Source: Mansonella perstans
Lineage: Eukaryota > Nematoda > Chromadorea > Rhabditida > Onchocercidae
Reading direction: 5' to 3'
Length of the DNA stretch: 64,000 nt
Assembly (NCBI GenBank): GCA_037074765.1
Contig: JBAMDO010000227.1
Coordinates: 7,501 to 71,500 of the forward strand
Shown: in pieces, positions 25,031 to 37,446 of the stretch
Layout of the letters: every line of letters starts with the position of its first letter
How positions within the stretch are numbered: the first letter of the stretch is position 1
Program-made: the position numbers and the translations under genes
Notes under the pieces: model-generated
Told to the model about the DNA's origin: nothing
The model's input: only the letters and a program-made list of their open reading frames with translations
Database searches by the model: none

Positions 25031-27618
25031 ATGGAGAATGGACGTTTAGAACCTTTGGAAACACTCGAGAAAGATTATTACTTGGGTGAGCATAATGGCT
25101 GGTATAGTGATGGTGAACAAAGAAAAAGTGAAAGGTTTGTGATTGTCCTTTTTACCGAATTTTATTTGAATTGGAATTTTGGTAAAGAGTTCTGTACTTT
25201 AAATTTGCATAGACTATATTTGAATAATACAACTCGCGGCTGAAAAAAAAAAACAATTTAAAATTTGTGCAAATAGGATTTTTAAAATTCCGTTATCAAT
25301 GTTGGATTTTCTTATCCATAAATTTTATTAAATAAGAAAATCTAAGGACGTTAGACTTATATGCCATTATTCATCAAATAATATTATTTTCCATCATTAC
25401 TGATATAGAATGTATTGTGATATGCTTATTCACTAATGTTTTTTTTTAGTTCTGACGACGAATTGCGCGAACAATTATCGGAATTAGCTGGCATACGGTG
25501 CGAGTCGAGAAAAGAAAGACGTAAATGTTTTAATTACTTTAAAATTACCATTTCCCGGAAAAGTTGAGATTGAAAATCCAGTCGTTGAATTTGGGTTGAT
25601 TTTAGGACGAGAAAAAGTGAAAAAGTGGGATAAATTCGAATCAGATATGGACAATGAATTAAGTGAAAGTTTTGTTGTGCATACATCGAGAATGTTCTCT
25701 TCACCGATAAAAAGAAATGCGGGGGAATTAGAGAGTGTGTTTTTATTTTTATTGCATCATTTTAATTGGACAATTTTATTACAATTTTTCACTGCGAGAA
25801 GTTTGTAATTCTGTTTGTTTATAGCACAGAATTATCGACGAATTTTTTGTTTCTTACCAAATTTTCCTAATTTTTGAAAACTAATTTTAAATCTCTAATG
25901 CTTTTGGTGAATAATTTAACAGCAGGATTGTAGAGTTTTATTTCTTGTTTTACCCAATTAATTTAAATTGATATTTTATGAGTCTTCTTTCAATTATATG
26001 GTATCGTAGGTGGTTCTTGCAACTTTACCTTCAAGTTTTGATGTAAGAATTTATTTGTCAAATTTTTGATCACTAGAATTAATTTTAGCTGGCAACGAAA
26101 GCGATATGGATGTAGAAAGTAGTAGCAGCAAAACTGCGCAGGATGAGACCACTTCAAAAAGCGGTAATTCTTCTAGCAAATTTGCTTTTATGTGTTAAGT
26201 GGTACTAGCTCATATTTTTATGATATTATACCAAATTTATTTTATGAAACACGGTTGTAGTGAAACATTTTAGGTGCTACCTCTTCAACAAGTAACAAGA
26301 ACTCATCAAAGAATCTAATTAAATCGGTTAGTGAAGCAAGGATAGATTATTTTTGTGTTTGCCTCGTAATTATTTATAAATTCTTGTAAATTCATTTAAA
26401 TTTGATTTAAATGCTGATTGCAGTTAATTCTCAAATATTGATTCTTATTGTTCTCAGATATTACCGATTTCGTTATTTTAGGTGACTTTCGATGATCAAC
26501 TGGATAAAGTTGAGCATGCTCAAAGTTCAACATCTTTTTCCAAAGATAATAGCAAAAAAAATGAAGCAGTTGAATTCTACGATTCGGATGAAGATGAAGA
26601 CAATGAACGCTGGGTATTAAATATTTTGATCATTTCGAATTTTTGTCTTCAGAGCAATTTTTAAAATTGTTTTGCAATTTCGGAGAGACATAAGTTTCAG
26701 GGATTGTCAAAGTGCCTTAATTAATATATTTAGATACGCCATCATCGAGAACAACTGAAAATCGTGAAATCTTCCAACAGTTCTTCCAACGATGATAAAA
26801 ACACAAAGCAAAAAAAGGATAAGGACGATGATACGGATGCAGTGCTGTCATGCCCTGCATGTATGTCGTTATTAACAAGGGACTGTCAAAGACATGAGCT
26901 TTATCTTAATCAATATAGGTATATTTTTTCAAAATTTTCTCTCGTCATTAAAAAAGTGTTATGTGGTTTGATAGCAGTGCAAAAATACGTAGAAAAACTG
27001 TTTTTCTAGCAGTTGGTGAAAGGAAATATATTGTCGCTCGTTTTTTCCGTCACAAAATAAATATTGGCATTGTTGTACACTAAGCAAACGAAGCAATGAC
27101 TTCTAGCTTCTAGTATTGCGATACTTTTGGAAGTAAAGGTGTAGCAGTCTAAACAAAGTGACTATTTACTTTCAGCAACAGGCATAATTGCAAAATCACT
27201 GCAAAGTCAAAAGTTGAGCATATGGGCGACCCAAGCAGTGTTGCATCGTAAAAATTAATAATTTTAGGGCTGTCTTTGTGGAAAACTGCAGAATTGTGGA
27301 AAATGAAGTGTTGTTTTTGCCCCAGTCAGGGAAAAATAAGCGGAAGACTCGGAACAATGCTGCAGGTTGTCATCTTAATCCAAATATTCTCGATTGCTTT
27401 ATCTAGACATATCACTTTGTTTTGAACTATTGCCATTATTTTTAAAATCTTTTCTAGCGATTAAACCGAATGCTATCGTTGATCCTGCCAATGTAACAAC
27501 GCTTCCGAAAGAAGATTTATTTCATCCAGTCCTTTGTAACATTTGCTCCACAAATGTTGCAGTATTTGATTATGAGGAGGTTTTTCATTTCTTCAATGTT
27601 CTTACAGGTTATTCTTGA
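25031..27618 (+). CDS. EAPP: E2F-associated phosphoprotein (EAPP) orthologue
   Basis: Nine exons with matching phases give 335 aa: 25031-25134, 25450-25520, 25606-25734, 26089-26163, 26274-26326, 26482-26613, 26734-26918, 27268-27365 and 27458-27618. The diagnostic C-terminal part is all present: [17 protein letters not shown], then [11 protein letters not shown], then [18 protein letters not shown] and the terminal [12 protein letters not shown]. These match the four CxxC-type cysteine pairs and the ending of vertebrate EAPP, a nuclear phosphoprotein that interacts with activating E2F factors. An acidic [13 protein letters not shown] segment in exon 6 corresponds to the SDSEDED stretch. The N-terminal half is serine-rich and acidic and less conserved. 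The cysteines suggest a zinc-binding fold. The start codon is the first in-frame ATG. Confidence 0.92.
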
Positions 27619-28379
27619 TCTTGCGCGGAGAGATAATTTAATTAGATTTTTACTAGTAATTCTTCATATCTATATTTTTTGGCTGTTGTGATTTCTAATA
27701 TTTATGGCATCTTCCATCAGTAAAGTTCATCACACTTTATATTTTTTGTGTGAAATTTGTCATGATTTTTTCTGCAAATCTTTTCCAAATTTAACACTCC
27801 ATCAATGGTTTCCACTTTGTTAAAAGAATGGAAGAATTGAATTGTGTTTGAAATTCAGCATACTAAGAGAAGGAGCGGAATTAATAACATTTAGAATGAT
27901 ATAATTTTTAAAGAAAAATTCAAATATGTTCCTTCATATGTGAAGAATCTGTGAAGAATTCATATATTGAAATCAAGAAAAGTAAAGATGGCTGCTTGTT
28001 TTTCGATGAAGCAGATTAGTTTCTTTTCCTGAATCCAGTTATAGTCTTAGGCGACGGAACTGTGCTTTCATGTTCCATTCATGAAAATATGTAGCCACAA
28101 TTAGGAAAACTAAATGAATGGGTGGACAGAACGTACAGATATTCCAAGGTTAAATTTCCGTGGATTCTAATTTAAATTAAAAATCCCTTATTTAAAAATA
28201 GCTAATAGACAATAATAAATGGAAAAACATACCGGTAGACCATTGCGGAGCGTTTACTGTTTATTTTTTGCATTTCTTTCGAAATGTTTCCTAATTGTGG
28301 CTAGGCTTCGCGAATTTTCGGTATGTCACCCACAGTTGACAAAACTCTCTGTGAATATGAAAATTAATGAGAGATAGCA
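27619..28379. other. intergenic DNA with a short inverted repeat
   Basis: No coding sequence is supported. Within 28090-28335, gccacaattaggaaa is matched by an inverted tttcctaattgtggc about 190 bp on, and acataccg by cggtatgt, consistent with a decayed small foldback element. Confidence 0.5.
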
Positions 28380-29740
28380 AATATGCTTACATATGATGCA
28401 GCAAAAAATGGAAGAAGATGGAAGGCGATAGATACACGGATTTTTGTGCGATATCTCTCTTCAGCGTTGAGATATTGTTTTAGAGAGTCTTTATGGCTTT
28501 TTAGAGGTTCATCTCATTCGGAAGACAGTAGGAAGTTCGCCCTATCGATAATCTTGATAGACAGTGATCCTCCATCCTAGGCATGTGCCTGCCCAGCGTA
28601 ATTGCATCCTTGGCAGCTTGTTGAATGACTATCTCATTTGCTACAGTGGATGTTGAGGATTAAGTGGAAGCAGTGCCGATGGAAACATTGAGGAAACACA
28701 GAAATAGCGGTAGATGACCGCAAGATTCAGATCCATACAAAAGAATAGATAGTATCATGGCTCTATAAGCAGCAATTTTGGTATTGTTTTTCAGAGAGAG
28801 ACGATATTTGTTTGTTGCACCAAACTTTTTAATGGAGCTTTCCGAAGTATTTCCTCACAGATGCCTTCGTTATTCTGTCGTCTATCTCTTTGTCGATCGT
28901 GGCATCTGAGGAAATGATACTCGCAAGATAATTAACTAATGGGCAACCTTTAACTCTGAATCTCTTAAAATGATGATATTGATTGATGGAGAACTTCTGT
29001 CTGCTTTATGCTGACTTCCAATCTGAGGAGCTGAGCGATTGCCACAAAGCAAGATGTTAAACGCTGCAAAGCGACTTCTGCAGGCAACAAGGGCGTCATA
29101 GCAGACAGCAATTCGTGAACAGGATGATTTGGATTCTTAGTTTGATGCTTTAGTCGTCTCAGGTTGAATAAGCTGCCGTCAGTGCGGTAGCAGACGTAGA
29201 TGCCGTTTTCTTTGAAAAGGTCTGCCTGACTCTTTGTAGAAAAAAGCGTTGAATAGAAGGATACAACCTTGTTTCACACCATTGATTATTGAAAAAGCTT
29301 AGAAAGTGCATCGGAATATCTCACTTGACAGAGCTGATTCTCATACAACATTTTGAGGAATTGGGGGACACACCATTCGTTTCAATGTCCGCCATAAGCC
29401 ACTGCTGCTTACAGTTTCAAAAGCTTTCGTGAAGTCAACAAAGATTATGTAGAATCTTTTGTTTTGTTCTGTACACTTTTTTCGTAAATGTCCAAGAACA
29501 AATACCATGTCGGATGTACTTATTATCTCTGAAGCCACATCGACTTTTAGGTCTTCGGCAAAAATCTTCTGCAGTAGCAGAGATGAATCTTTTTTTAGGA
29601 GTAATCTTGAGAGGATTTTTTCGGCGATGGAAAGCAAAGTTATATCACGATAATATGAGCAGTCGGACATGTCTCCTTTTTTCTTGTAAAGGAGAATGAT
29701 GATTGTATTTTTTTTGCATTTTATCTCCAAGAAATTATCT
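28380..29740 (-). mobile_element. 5'-truncated, decayed LINE (reverse transcriptase remnant)
   Basis: Minus strand. The frame at 29730-29341 reads as the RT domain of a non-LTR retrotransposon: LLYKKKGDMSDCSYYR, ITLLSIAEKIL, and the palm motif FVDFTKAFETV (D changed to E in the usual AFD). The endonuclease and the start of RT are missing, so it is 5'-truncated. Downstream, to about 28380, the coding similarity continues only in broken frames. Related fragments lie at 12.6, 14.1, 40.3-41.8, 51.0-51.8 and 54.1 kb, all antisense to the plus strand. The exact clade (RTE/BovB-like or Jockey/CR1-like) is not settled from sequence alone. It is inactive. Confidence 0.85.
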
Positions 29741-29989
29741 CATCAATTGAGATTAACTGAGTCGGAGAAACAAAGTATAATGATAGTTCCATTTGGTCCG
29801 AAGAAACCAATGCACTGTTCCACTTCTTACACAGAACTGAAGGTACGAACTGAAGATACTTTCGAAATACTTCCTAATATGAATTCTTTTAAGAAATTGT
29901 TTACTAAATTATGCTCGTTCCTAATTTTCGTAGTATTTATCTTATAAAAATATTTTATCACTATCACAAGTAAAAAGATGGAGATGTTG
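29741..29989. other. spacer between LINE and receptor relic
   Basis: No recognisable coding sequence. An open plus frame overlapping this region (29696-29947) runs out of the LINE and is not gene-like. Confidence 0.4.
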
Positions 29990-31950
29990 ATCAGTATTCA
30001 CTGCCAGTAATACCATATTCATCCTGTAAATCCATTATTTAAGAATACAACAGCGAGAATTAAATATTTCTGAAAAATTTATCGACATTATTAGCTGTGC
30101 AATGTTTTGGAGTGATCTTCATATTTGAAGTGGTAGTTTGAAATGTTTATGTCTTATTTCCAGACATTTTCAAATGTAACTTTTAACTAAACTTTCATTT
30201 CTATAGTATATTTATAAAATAAATCGATCGACCTGAGTGCTTGACGCGTTAATACTAATAGAAAGACGAAAATGTTGATCAATGTGAGGATGGGGCCAAG
30301 AATAAAATATCCATTCATATGTAAAGCATAATTTATTCCTGATATCATTTATTCTTCTTTGTTTGCAGTGTTGTTGATAATTTCAGGGATTTTTTTGCCT
30401 AAGAGAGATTAATTGCAGCACATCAAAGGTAGAGTAGAATTGATATTCCTTACACGATCGTATAAACAGAATAGCTCAGTGCAGCTCAGCTTACGATAAA
30501 GCTGAAGGGCAAGTAAATTTCCTAAAATGAATCGTTATCCAATATTTAAATTATAATGAATGTTAGAAATATGCAATACTTGCTTCTCTGAAGTAAAGAG
30601 CAAACGAAAAACCTTAAATTATTTTCGTATGTTTGTATGACACGATTGGCAATTTAGAATTTTTTACATGAGAACAGACGCCTTACCGTTAAATTCAAAC
30701 TTTCGTGTTCTTCCTGTGTTTTTTTTTTTTTTACTTCAGAAAAAAGAACCAACTTTTGTTCATTTGTTTTTACTTACACAACAAGTCTTTCAAGAAACAG
30801 AATTCTTCCAGCTGTATTGATTAACAGTTGTCTAAAATGCAGCATAATCTTCATAGTGAAACAGTTGGTGAAGATGCAAATTAAATGAATTGGAGGGGAG
30901 TTTATTTTCTTATTTTATGTTAAAATGAAAAAATTGCTCATATATTCGAAAATTATGACACTTATTGACTCAAACGTATATTTTTTTTTGAGTTTAACAG
31001 TACCAGGAATAATTTATATGGCATATTTAAGTGCATAAAAACAAAATATGTGTGAAAATCACTAACAAAATAAGAGTTTTTTTTATGAATATCCGAGTTA
31101 CTAATCACTTCATGTCAAGTTACCTTGTTTTTTTATTGTATACAATCAAATTGCATGATCTGTTCATGTACTTTCATTTAATTACATCTGGAAGTCTGAT
31201 TGCCAGCAAATGTCTGAATTCCGCATATGAAAAATGGTATCTTTTTCAGATATATGAATGTGGAAAATTTTGTAATGATTTTTTTTATTATCTCATTCAG
31301 GTTTTTTTCCCATTCAACAGAATTAAAATTGTTACAAATATGAAATGAATTCGGAAAATGGAAAAACTCGATTTCTAAATGTAATTTAACCACAATTTCT
31401 TAACAACACTTTTTGGTCTATGAGTTAAAAAATGCTAACTGGCAATTGATAATAAAGTGTGACATCTATTTACTACAAGATAAATCAATAAAAGTTTGGC
31501 CAAGCAACAGTGAAAGTAACAGCAAACCTTCATTCACCACGATAATATAAACAACAGTAAGTTTTCTCTTTCAATGGATCTTTCATCTTGTTAAACATTA
31601 GACGGATTATCAACTAATTAATAAGAATGAATTACATTCAGTTGACATTAGTTAAAATTGACTAGTGAAAATTTAACTATAATAGCAATAATGTGTGCTT
31701 TAAAATGACGCTGACCGTATTTTGGTGCTCCTCGATGATTCCTTCAATTAAAAATATAAACTTGAATTGATTAACATATAAATATGACCAAAATTACTTA
31801 CAGTTCTCTTCCGTAATCAAAATATTCTTCATTCAAAATCGAGTTGACGTGTATTTCTGAAGAGAATGCGCAATGCATTTTACGAGAGTTAAGAACGACC
31901 TGGGATCGGCTCTCAGCTTTCAAAGGAAAAATTTTGATTTCGCTGAGGAC
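29990..31950 (-). pseudogene. decayed tandem copy of the chemoreceptor unit
   Basis: Minus strand. Exon 1 (30348-30233) starts MISGINY and keeps a TM1 (YFILGPILTLINIFVFLL) ending ALR before a donor. Exon 2 (from 30069) aligns with the TM2 exon at 34035 but has a small deletion that breaks the frame, and a stop after NNGFTG. Later exons are absent; the LINE lies where they would follow. The upstream part (30.4-31.4 kb) matches 34.3-35.1 kb, and 31820-31950 matches 36360-36490. The whole is a damaged duplicate of the neighbouring unit. An open 105-codon plus frame at 31031-31348 is not supported as a gene. Confidence 0.75.
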
Positions 31951-32141
31951 TCCGTGTAAATTTCTTTAATCTTAAGAAATATGTTCTCATATCTAAGCGA
32001 TACTTAAAAACTTTATGTTACAGTAATTAAAAAATCCAGCAAGGATTGCCAATAAACAAGCGATCTTAAAAGGTTATTTTAGAAACTAAATACAGAATGA
32101 TAGTAAGCAATCCCTTTAAATTAAAAAACCGTTCGATTTGT

Positions 32142-34291
32142 TCATTCTCCAAAACCAACAGATGGTTGAACACGCTGTTTCCATTTAGAAAATAAACGTT
32201 TGAAAGGTTGAACCACGGCATACCGAATATCTTTTTGTCGATACAAAAATACCATTACCATATTGAAGGAATTGAGTAAACGCAAATATACGCAGGATAT
32301 TTCGACGATTTCCGATAAAGGAGAAGAAATATTTTTAAAAATGCATTCTACTATTGATGCTACCACAACAAGAACTGTAAAAAAACCCAATAAAGCAAAT
32401 AATTACCTACAAAACTTATTACTTGTTATGAAAACAAAGCTCATTCCTACAACAATTGTTTGGTCGTTTTGATGCTAACATTGACTTAAAACAAACTTTT
32501 GTTTTTAAATCAAGAAATATTACTTATCATTAAAGAAATATAGCGCTCATCAGAAGTATTAAAAAAGTACAAGTATAAGAACGTACTAAATGTAAAACAG
32601 CAAGATATTATTGTCGTTTGAGTGTACCGCTTTTGATTTTTGAGAAAATGTGACAAGTCGCGATTATACGAATGTTTTGAGAGGTGCTGTGCATTAAACT
32701 TCCTGGAAGTAATATGATAAGGTTAAAATTCCATTTATATTTCAAATTTGATTACGTTGCTGTCTACCGTAAAAGGGACAAAAAATTAATTAATAGAACA
32801 GATATGTTAGTTTTATATTGCTATGTGTTTGTCTATCTATATTTTATATTATATTTTATTAGTAAAGGACGATAGATCTGTTTTCGGTCTGTGCTACTGG
32901 CTGACAGTACTATTATCAGGTTGTTGTAAATATTCCTGTTGGAGAAATGTTAACGGCATCCTTAATTTTGGATTGATATCATGCCTATCAGAATTTACTG
33001 AATGGAGAGAAATGCGCCAAATTTTTCAAAGGCCTACTTTCTCAAAATGACAACTACAACGATCATTAGAAAAACACTTAGTGATGAAGCAACGGAGGAC
33101 AGTAGTAATAACGCTTCATAAAATCGAGACGAATATACGGTGTCTACCCTGCAAAAAATTATCGTTTCATATATTTTTGAAAACAAACAGTTTTTGTTCT
33201 ATTATCAAAAGTTTTGTTGATGTTGATTATGATCAGCAATAGATTATAGTCAGGATCAAAATATTCATTTTTTTAAAATATTTAGGATCAAATTATTCAT
33301 TTATTTAAAAAAAAAATTCACTTGTCATCATCACTTACATGCAAAAACTGGATATAAGCCGAGCAGGTTCAATAAAAGTTGGAACAAGAACAGTTATTAT
33401 TACAATTACAGTAGTCACATATTGTGCAGCAATTAATGAACAATTTATTCGCATGCTTTGAGTATAGTACTGCATTGGGAATGCTACAACGCAAAACCTT
33501 TCTATGCTGTTCATCAACAAACCCAATCCGTTCAGTGTATACGATATTGCAATCAAGATTGGTGCCTGAAATTTTATTCGATTAAAACTGCTATAATACA
33601 ATTATTTGTTCTTTTAATTTAAGGAATAAATAAATGATAGGCTACATATTTCTTCCATCATGTTATTAAGATTTTGTATTGATTTTTAGTGTTTCTTCCT
33701 TTGAAGTTTATGGTCAAAGTTAATTATTTTTCAAAAAAAAAAAAAAGAAAATGGCAGATATGTGGCATTTGAAATTCTTAAGATTAATTTTTTTGTGTTT
33801 TTACACAAAAAGTTCTGTTTCCCCAGTATTTAATTTAATTTTGTTGAAAAATAGAAAAAGAGAATATTTTTCAGAATTTCGTCCAAAAGTTAAACAGACA
33901 CTCAGCATGCATTCGTGATGACTAATCAATTTTCTGTCAACGGAATTAGTTAATCGTTTTATTCCCAACAAGGTTATACTCATTCCGGTAAATCCATTAT
34001 TGAAGAATACAATAGCGACGATAACGTATGCGTTTCTGAAATACTTTAATTTTTTTGTGTCAACGTAATGGTCGGATGTTTTTTTCCGATTCTTAAAATT
34101 TCTTTGATGAAACTTTTTACTAATTTATAATCCTTGCTATTTTTACTAATATCTTTATAGCATAAATCGATTCACCTGAGTGCTTTATGCGTTATTACGA
34201 GCAGAAAGACGGGAATGTTGATCAATGTGAGCATGGGACCAACAATGAAATATCCATACGTACGTAAAACATAGTTTATTCCTGATATCAT
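32142..34291 (-). CDS. serpentine (7TM) chemoreceptor, possible pseudogene
   Basis: Minus strand, about six exons. Exon 1 (34291-34176) gives TM1 and joins in phase to exon 2 (from 34035) with TM2 (NAYVIVAIVFFNNGFTG). Exon 3 (33565-33339) gives TM3 with an ER motif (LLMNSIERFCVVAFP) and TM4. Exon 4 (33148-33038) gives TM5. Exons 5 (32474-32423) and 6 (32374-32142) give TM6, TM7 and a QKDIRYA tail. The layout is that of nematode serpentine chemosensory receptors, probably of an srsx-like group. Two doubts remain: the donor of exon 2 is unresolved, and exon 4 ends in phase 2 while exon 5 is open only in phase 0. That one-base discrepancy implies a frameshift, a sequence error or an unseen splice site. 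Confidence 0.6.
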
Positions 34292-35656
34292 TTATTCTTT
34301 ATTTGTAGTGGCGTTGACAGTTGCAGTAATTGTTTTGCCTAAGACAAATTAATTGCAGCACATCAAAAGATATAATAGAATTGGTATTCTTAATACGATT
34401 AGAACAGTGGAACAGCTCAGTGCACCTTAAATTACGATGATGCCGTAAGGCAGGTAAAAAAAATTCATTTCTCCTGAAATGAATCTTTATCCAATTCAGC
34501 ACAATATATAACCATAATGAATGTTAGAAATATGCAATATTTGCTTCTTTGAAGTAAAGAGTAAGCAAAGAACCTTAAATTGCTTTCGTATATTTGTATG
34601 GCACGCATGGCAATTTAGAATTTTTTACATGAGAACAGATGCCTTACCATTTAAACTGGACCTTTCGTGTTCTCCCTGTGTTTTTTTTTTTATTCAAAAA
34701 AAGCCAAGTGCGTTTTGTTCATTTGCTTTCTTTACTGATATAACAAGTTTTTCAAGAAATGAAATTTTTCTAGTTGTATCGATTAACGGCTGTGCAAAAT
34801 GCAGCATCATAATCTCCACAGCCGAACAATTAATAAATATGCAAGTTAAATGCTGAAAGAGAGTTCATTTTCCTTTTTTCCATTCAAATGAAAAAATTGA
34901 TTGCTCAAATATTTGAAAACTGTGGCACTTAAGTTGCATATTTGTTTGAAGTTTAACAGCACTAAAAATAATTTGCATAACAGAATATGTGTGAAAATTA
35001 TTTGGCGAAATTCATAAGAGTTTCTTGTTTTTGAGTTATTGGTTATTTCATACCATGTTATTTTGCTCTTTATCATATAGTTGAATTCGATGATCTACTT
35101 CCTTTGCTGATTTATGTTTCGATATGATACTTAAGAAGAGTGATCATCTTTTATTTGATTGTTAGTATTTTGAGTCATTTATCAGATATGTGCTCAGCTC
35201 TATTTGATAAATGAATGAATAATTTACAGATCTTCTAGCTATTCTAGTAATGAAAATCTCAAGAATTTGGCTAAGTGCGCAAGTGTAATAGAAAAATATC
35301 TTTTCATTACAATAACTTAGCCAACATTAAGCTTGCTTTCCCATTTGGTTTTTTATCATGTTAAGTGGCGATAAAATTAATAAAACGGAACAATACTGAG
35401 CTGATAAAACTGCCAGTTAACACTGTCAATTTAAAGTTGATGTCAGCTGAGTGCAACTAGTAAAAATTAAAGTGATAATAGCAGCAATACAGCAATAGAC
35501 AACAGCAATAGACTTTACATTGGTACTCCTGATTAATTCTCTAACTTAGATATGTATATTTGAAAATCTTGAAGGATAATATACAAACGTGGAGACTAAG
35601 CAAACAACATAGAGTAAATACTAATAGTGCTCTGAATATTCACGTTGTCGTATATT
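34292..35656. other. upstream region of the chemoreceptor, duplicated
   Basis: The stretch 34300-35100 is a diverged copy of 30350-31400. No exon with a consistent frame was found. The frames at 34521-34856 and 34846-35076 are not conserved in the other copy. Confidence 0.6.
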
Positions 35657-36602
35657 CTAAATATCGTTCTCCTTTCGTTTCATCGCTTCTGCAGCTCCTA
35701 CTTCTATGATACTACAATGCTGTTGAACCATTGAATTGTCGCCGTATTTCGTTGGACAATTGAAGGACATTAACCATTCTTGAAATAGAATTCCAAACTG
35801 AATCTTGATTGACTAACTCTCTTATTTGTTTAGTGAAAGTGGTTAAGTTAATATGTACATTCTTTGCAAACTGATCGAAAGAATATTGCAGTAAAGAAAT
35901 TTATTGTTACAATAATCATAAAATTATGCAAAAGCTTGGTTATTACAACGGAAAATTTTTCAACAAAGAATTTTGCCAGTACAACAGAGGACTTTGTCAG
36001 CTATCTGACGTTGCATTGATTTTAATTAACAAATTAATGGAACATGTTTCAGGAAAATCTAAACATTGCTAATAAGTTGATGATCACTTTAGAACATTGG
36101 TTTCCGGCTGGTGATCTTCGAAAATTGAAACATGGTTCGCGAAGGCAGCGGCGCGGTAAATAGAAAACATTAGAGTTGTTAGGTCATTATTATTACTTTA
36201 AAATCTTGATCACTTTTTGTTTCTATTTTGAAACAAACTAATATTTTTAAGCATTATGATTCACACTATATTTTGGTTTTTCGAAATTTATGCATTTAAT
36301 TGTATCTTTTCGATTTCTTTGACAAGATATGGCTAAAATTACTTGCAATTAACTTCCGTAAATTATATATTTTGCAGTTAAAATTCAGTTGGCATGCAAC
36401 ATTCCTGAATCGGTTGTAGATTACATTTTACAAGGATGTCCTTGGCATCACAGCTTTCGAGTGAGTTATGGTTTTGCGAAAAATTGTTACTTTTAAGAAT
36501 TTGCAGAATATTCCTTGCCGTATGTAGAGATTCAATCGTAATATTTATGCTTGCAAGCCAAATCAAATAGACAATAATTGACTCACGGGCGCTTAACTTC
36601 AA
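35657..36602 (-). CDS. possible two-exon secreted small protein
   Basis: Minus strand. Exon 36602-36432 starts with an ATG and a hydrophobic leader (IIVYLIWLASINITIES). A GTAAAA donor in phase 0 joins it to 35797-35657, which is preceded by ATTCAG and ends in TAG. The result is 103 aa with three cysteines (51, 71, 85) and no family I recognise. Only the first exon has a counterpart in the duplicate unit (31820-31950), and there it is degraded. The exon could also be read further to a stop at 36378. The support is splice phase and leader peptide only. Confidence 0.3.
36051..36155 (+). other. orphan exon candidate
   Basis: Plus strand, bounded by GTTTCAG and GTAAAT. Only one frame is open: it includes LEHWFPAGDLRKLKHG and a basic RRQRRG end. 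It is richer in G+C than its surroundings and absent from the duplicate unit at 30-32 kb. No partner exons were identified and the family is unknown. It lies inside the intron of the minus-strand model above. Confidence 0.3.
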
Positions 36603-36880
36603 ATCAAAACTGTCACACCATCGCGTGGAGTTACTTCAGTGCTACTGAAATCCACTATCTGCAATCTTTTTCTGCTCAAATAGCAATAAAACAAATTTGA
36701 TCCGATAAGACTTATTGTATTCATAATTAGTTGATAAGGCAAAACCCAGCATGATGAAGAATGAAATGGGATAGAAAACTTATTGCTGGCAATCTCATGA
36801 AGGCCTAGCTATTAATTTCAGCCATTTTACTCTGTTGGTTTAGTAGATAGTATGTCATTATGCATTAGCAGTGTTTTTGC

Positions 36881-37402
36881 AATTTATTACAGACAAAAGT
36901 TTTCAACTTAATAGATCAAATAAAACTGCGTATTTGTAGAATGACTTAATTTGTAAGAAAAAATGAGTCCTTCCTATTTATGCGTGCAAGAACTAAATGT
37001 CCGTGCATAGAGATATCGTACGTGCAGATACACATCATCCATGCAGGAAGACATACTGTACGTGTTGAAACACATTATACGTGCAAGAGCATATTATTCG
37101 TGTTCCTTATTTTTTTGACAATAATTTTAATGAGATTTGGCTACTATAATACTAAATGGGCTTTTGAACTGAAACAAATCGCAGCACGAATAATATGCTC
37201 CTGCACAGATAATGTGTTTCAACATGCAGCGTGCTTTTCTGCATAGATGATGTGTATCTGCACGTACGATATCTCTCAGCACGGACGTTTAGTTGTCGCA
37301 CGGATAAGTAAGAAGAGAACCGAATTTTTTCTTACAATTTAAGTCATTTTACAAAAACGCAGTTTTATCTACCAAGTTGCAAACTTTTGTCTATAATAAA
37401 TT
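36881..37402. repeat. foldback element with 19-bp CGTGC-periodic arms
   Basis: Arms of about 230 bp (36881-37112 and about 37175-37402) are inverted copies around a short AT-rich loop. Inside each arm CGTGC (or a one-base variant) recurs about every 19 bases, six to seven times. A single-arm copy lies at 41796-42100 and a truncated one at 55995-56120. No protein is encoded; the open frame 36980-37246 merely crosses the palindrome. Confidence 0.85.
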
Positions 37403-37446
37403 GTAGCAACATCGATAATGCAAAATGTCGCAGAAATGACTTATTG

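Noticed and set aside
31031..31348. 105-codon plus frame
   Set aside because: It lies in the upstream part of the duplicated receptor unit and the frame is not kept in the other copy at about 35 kb.
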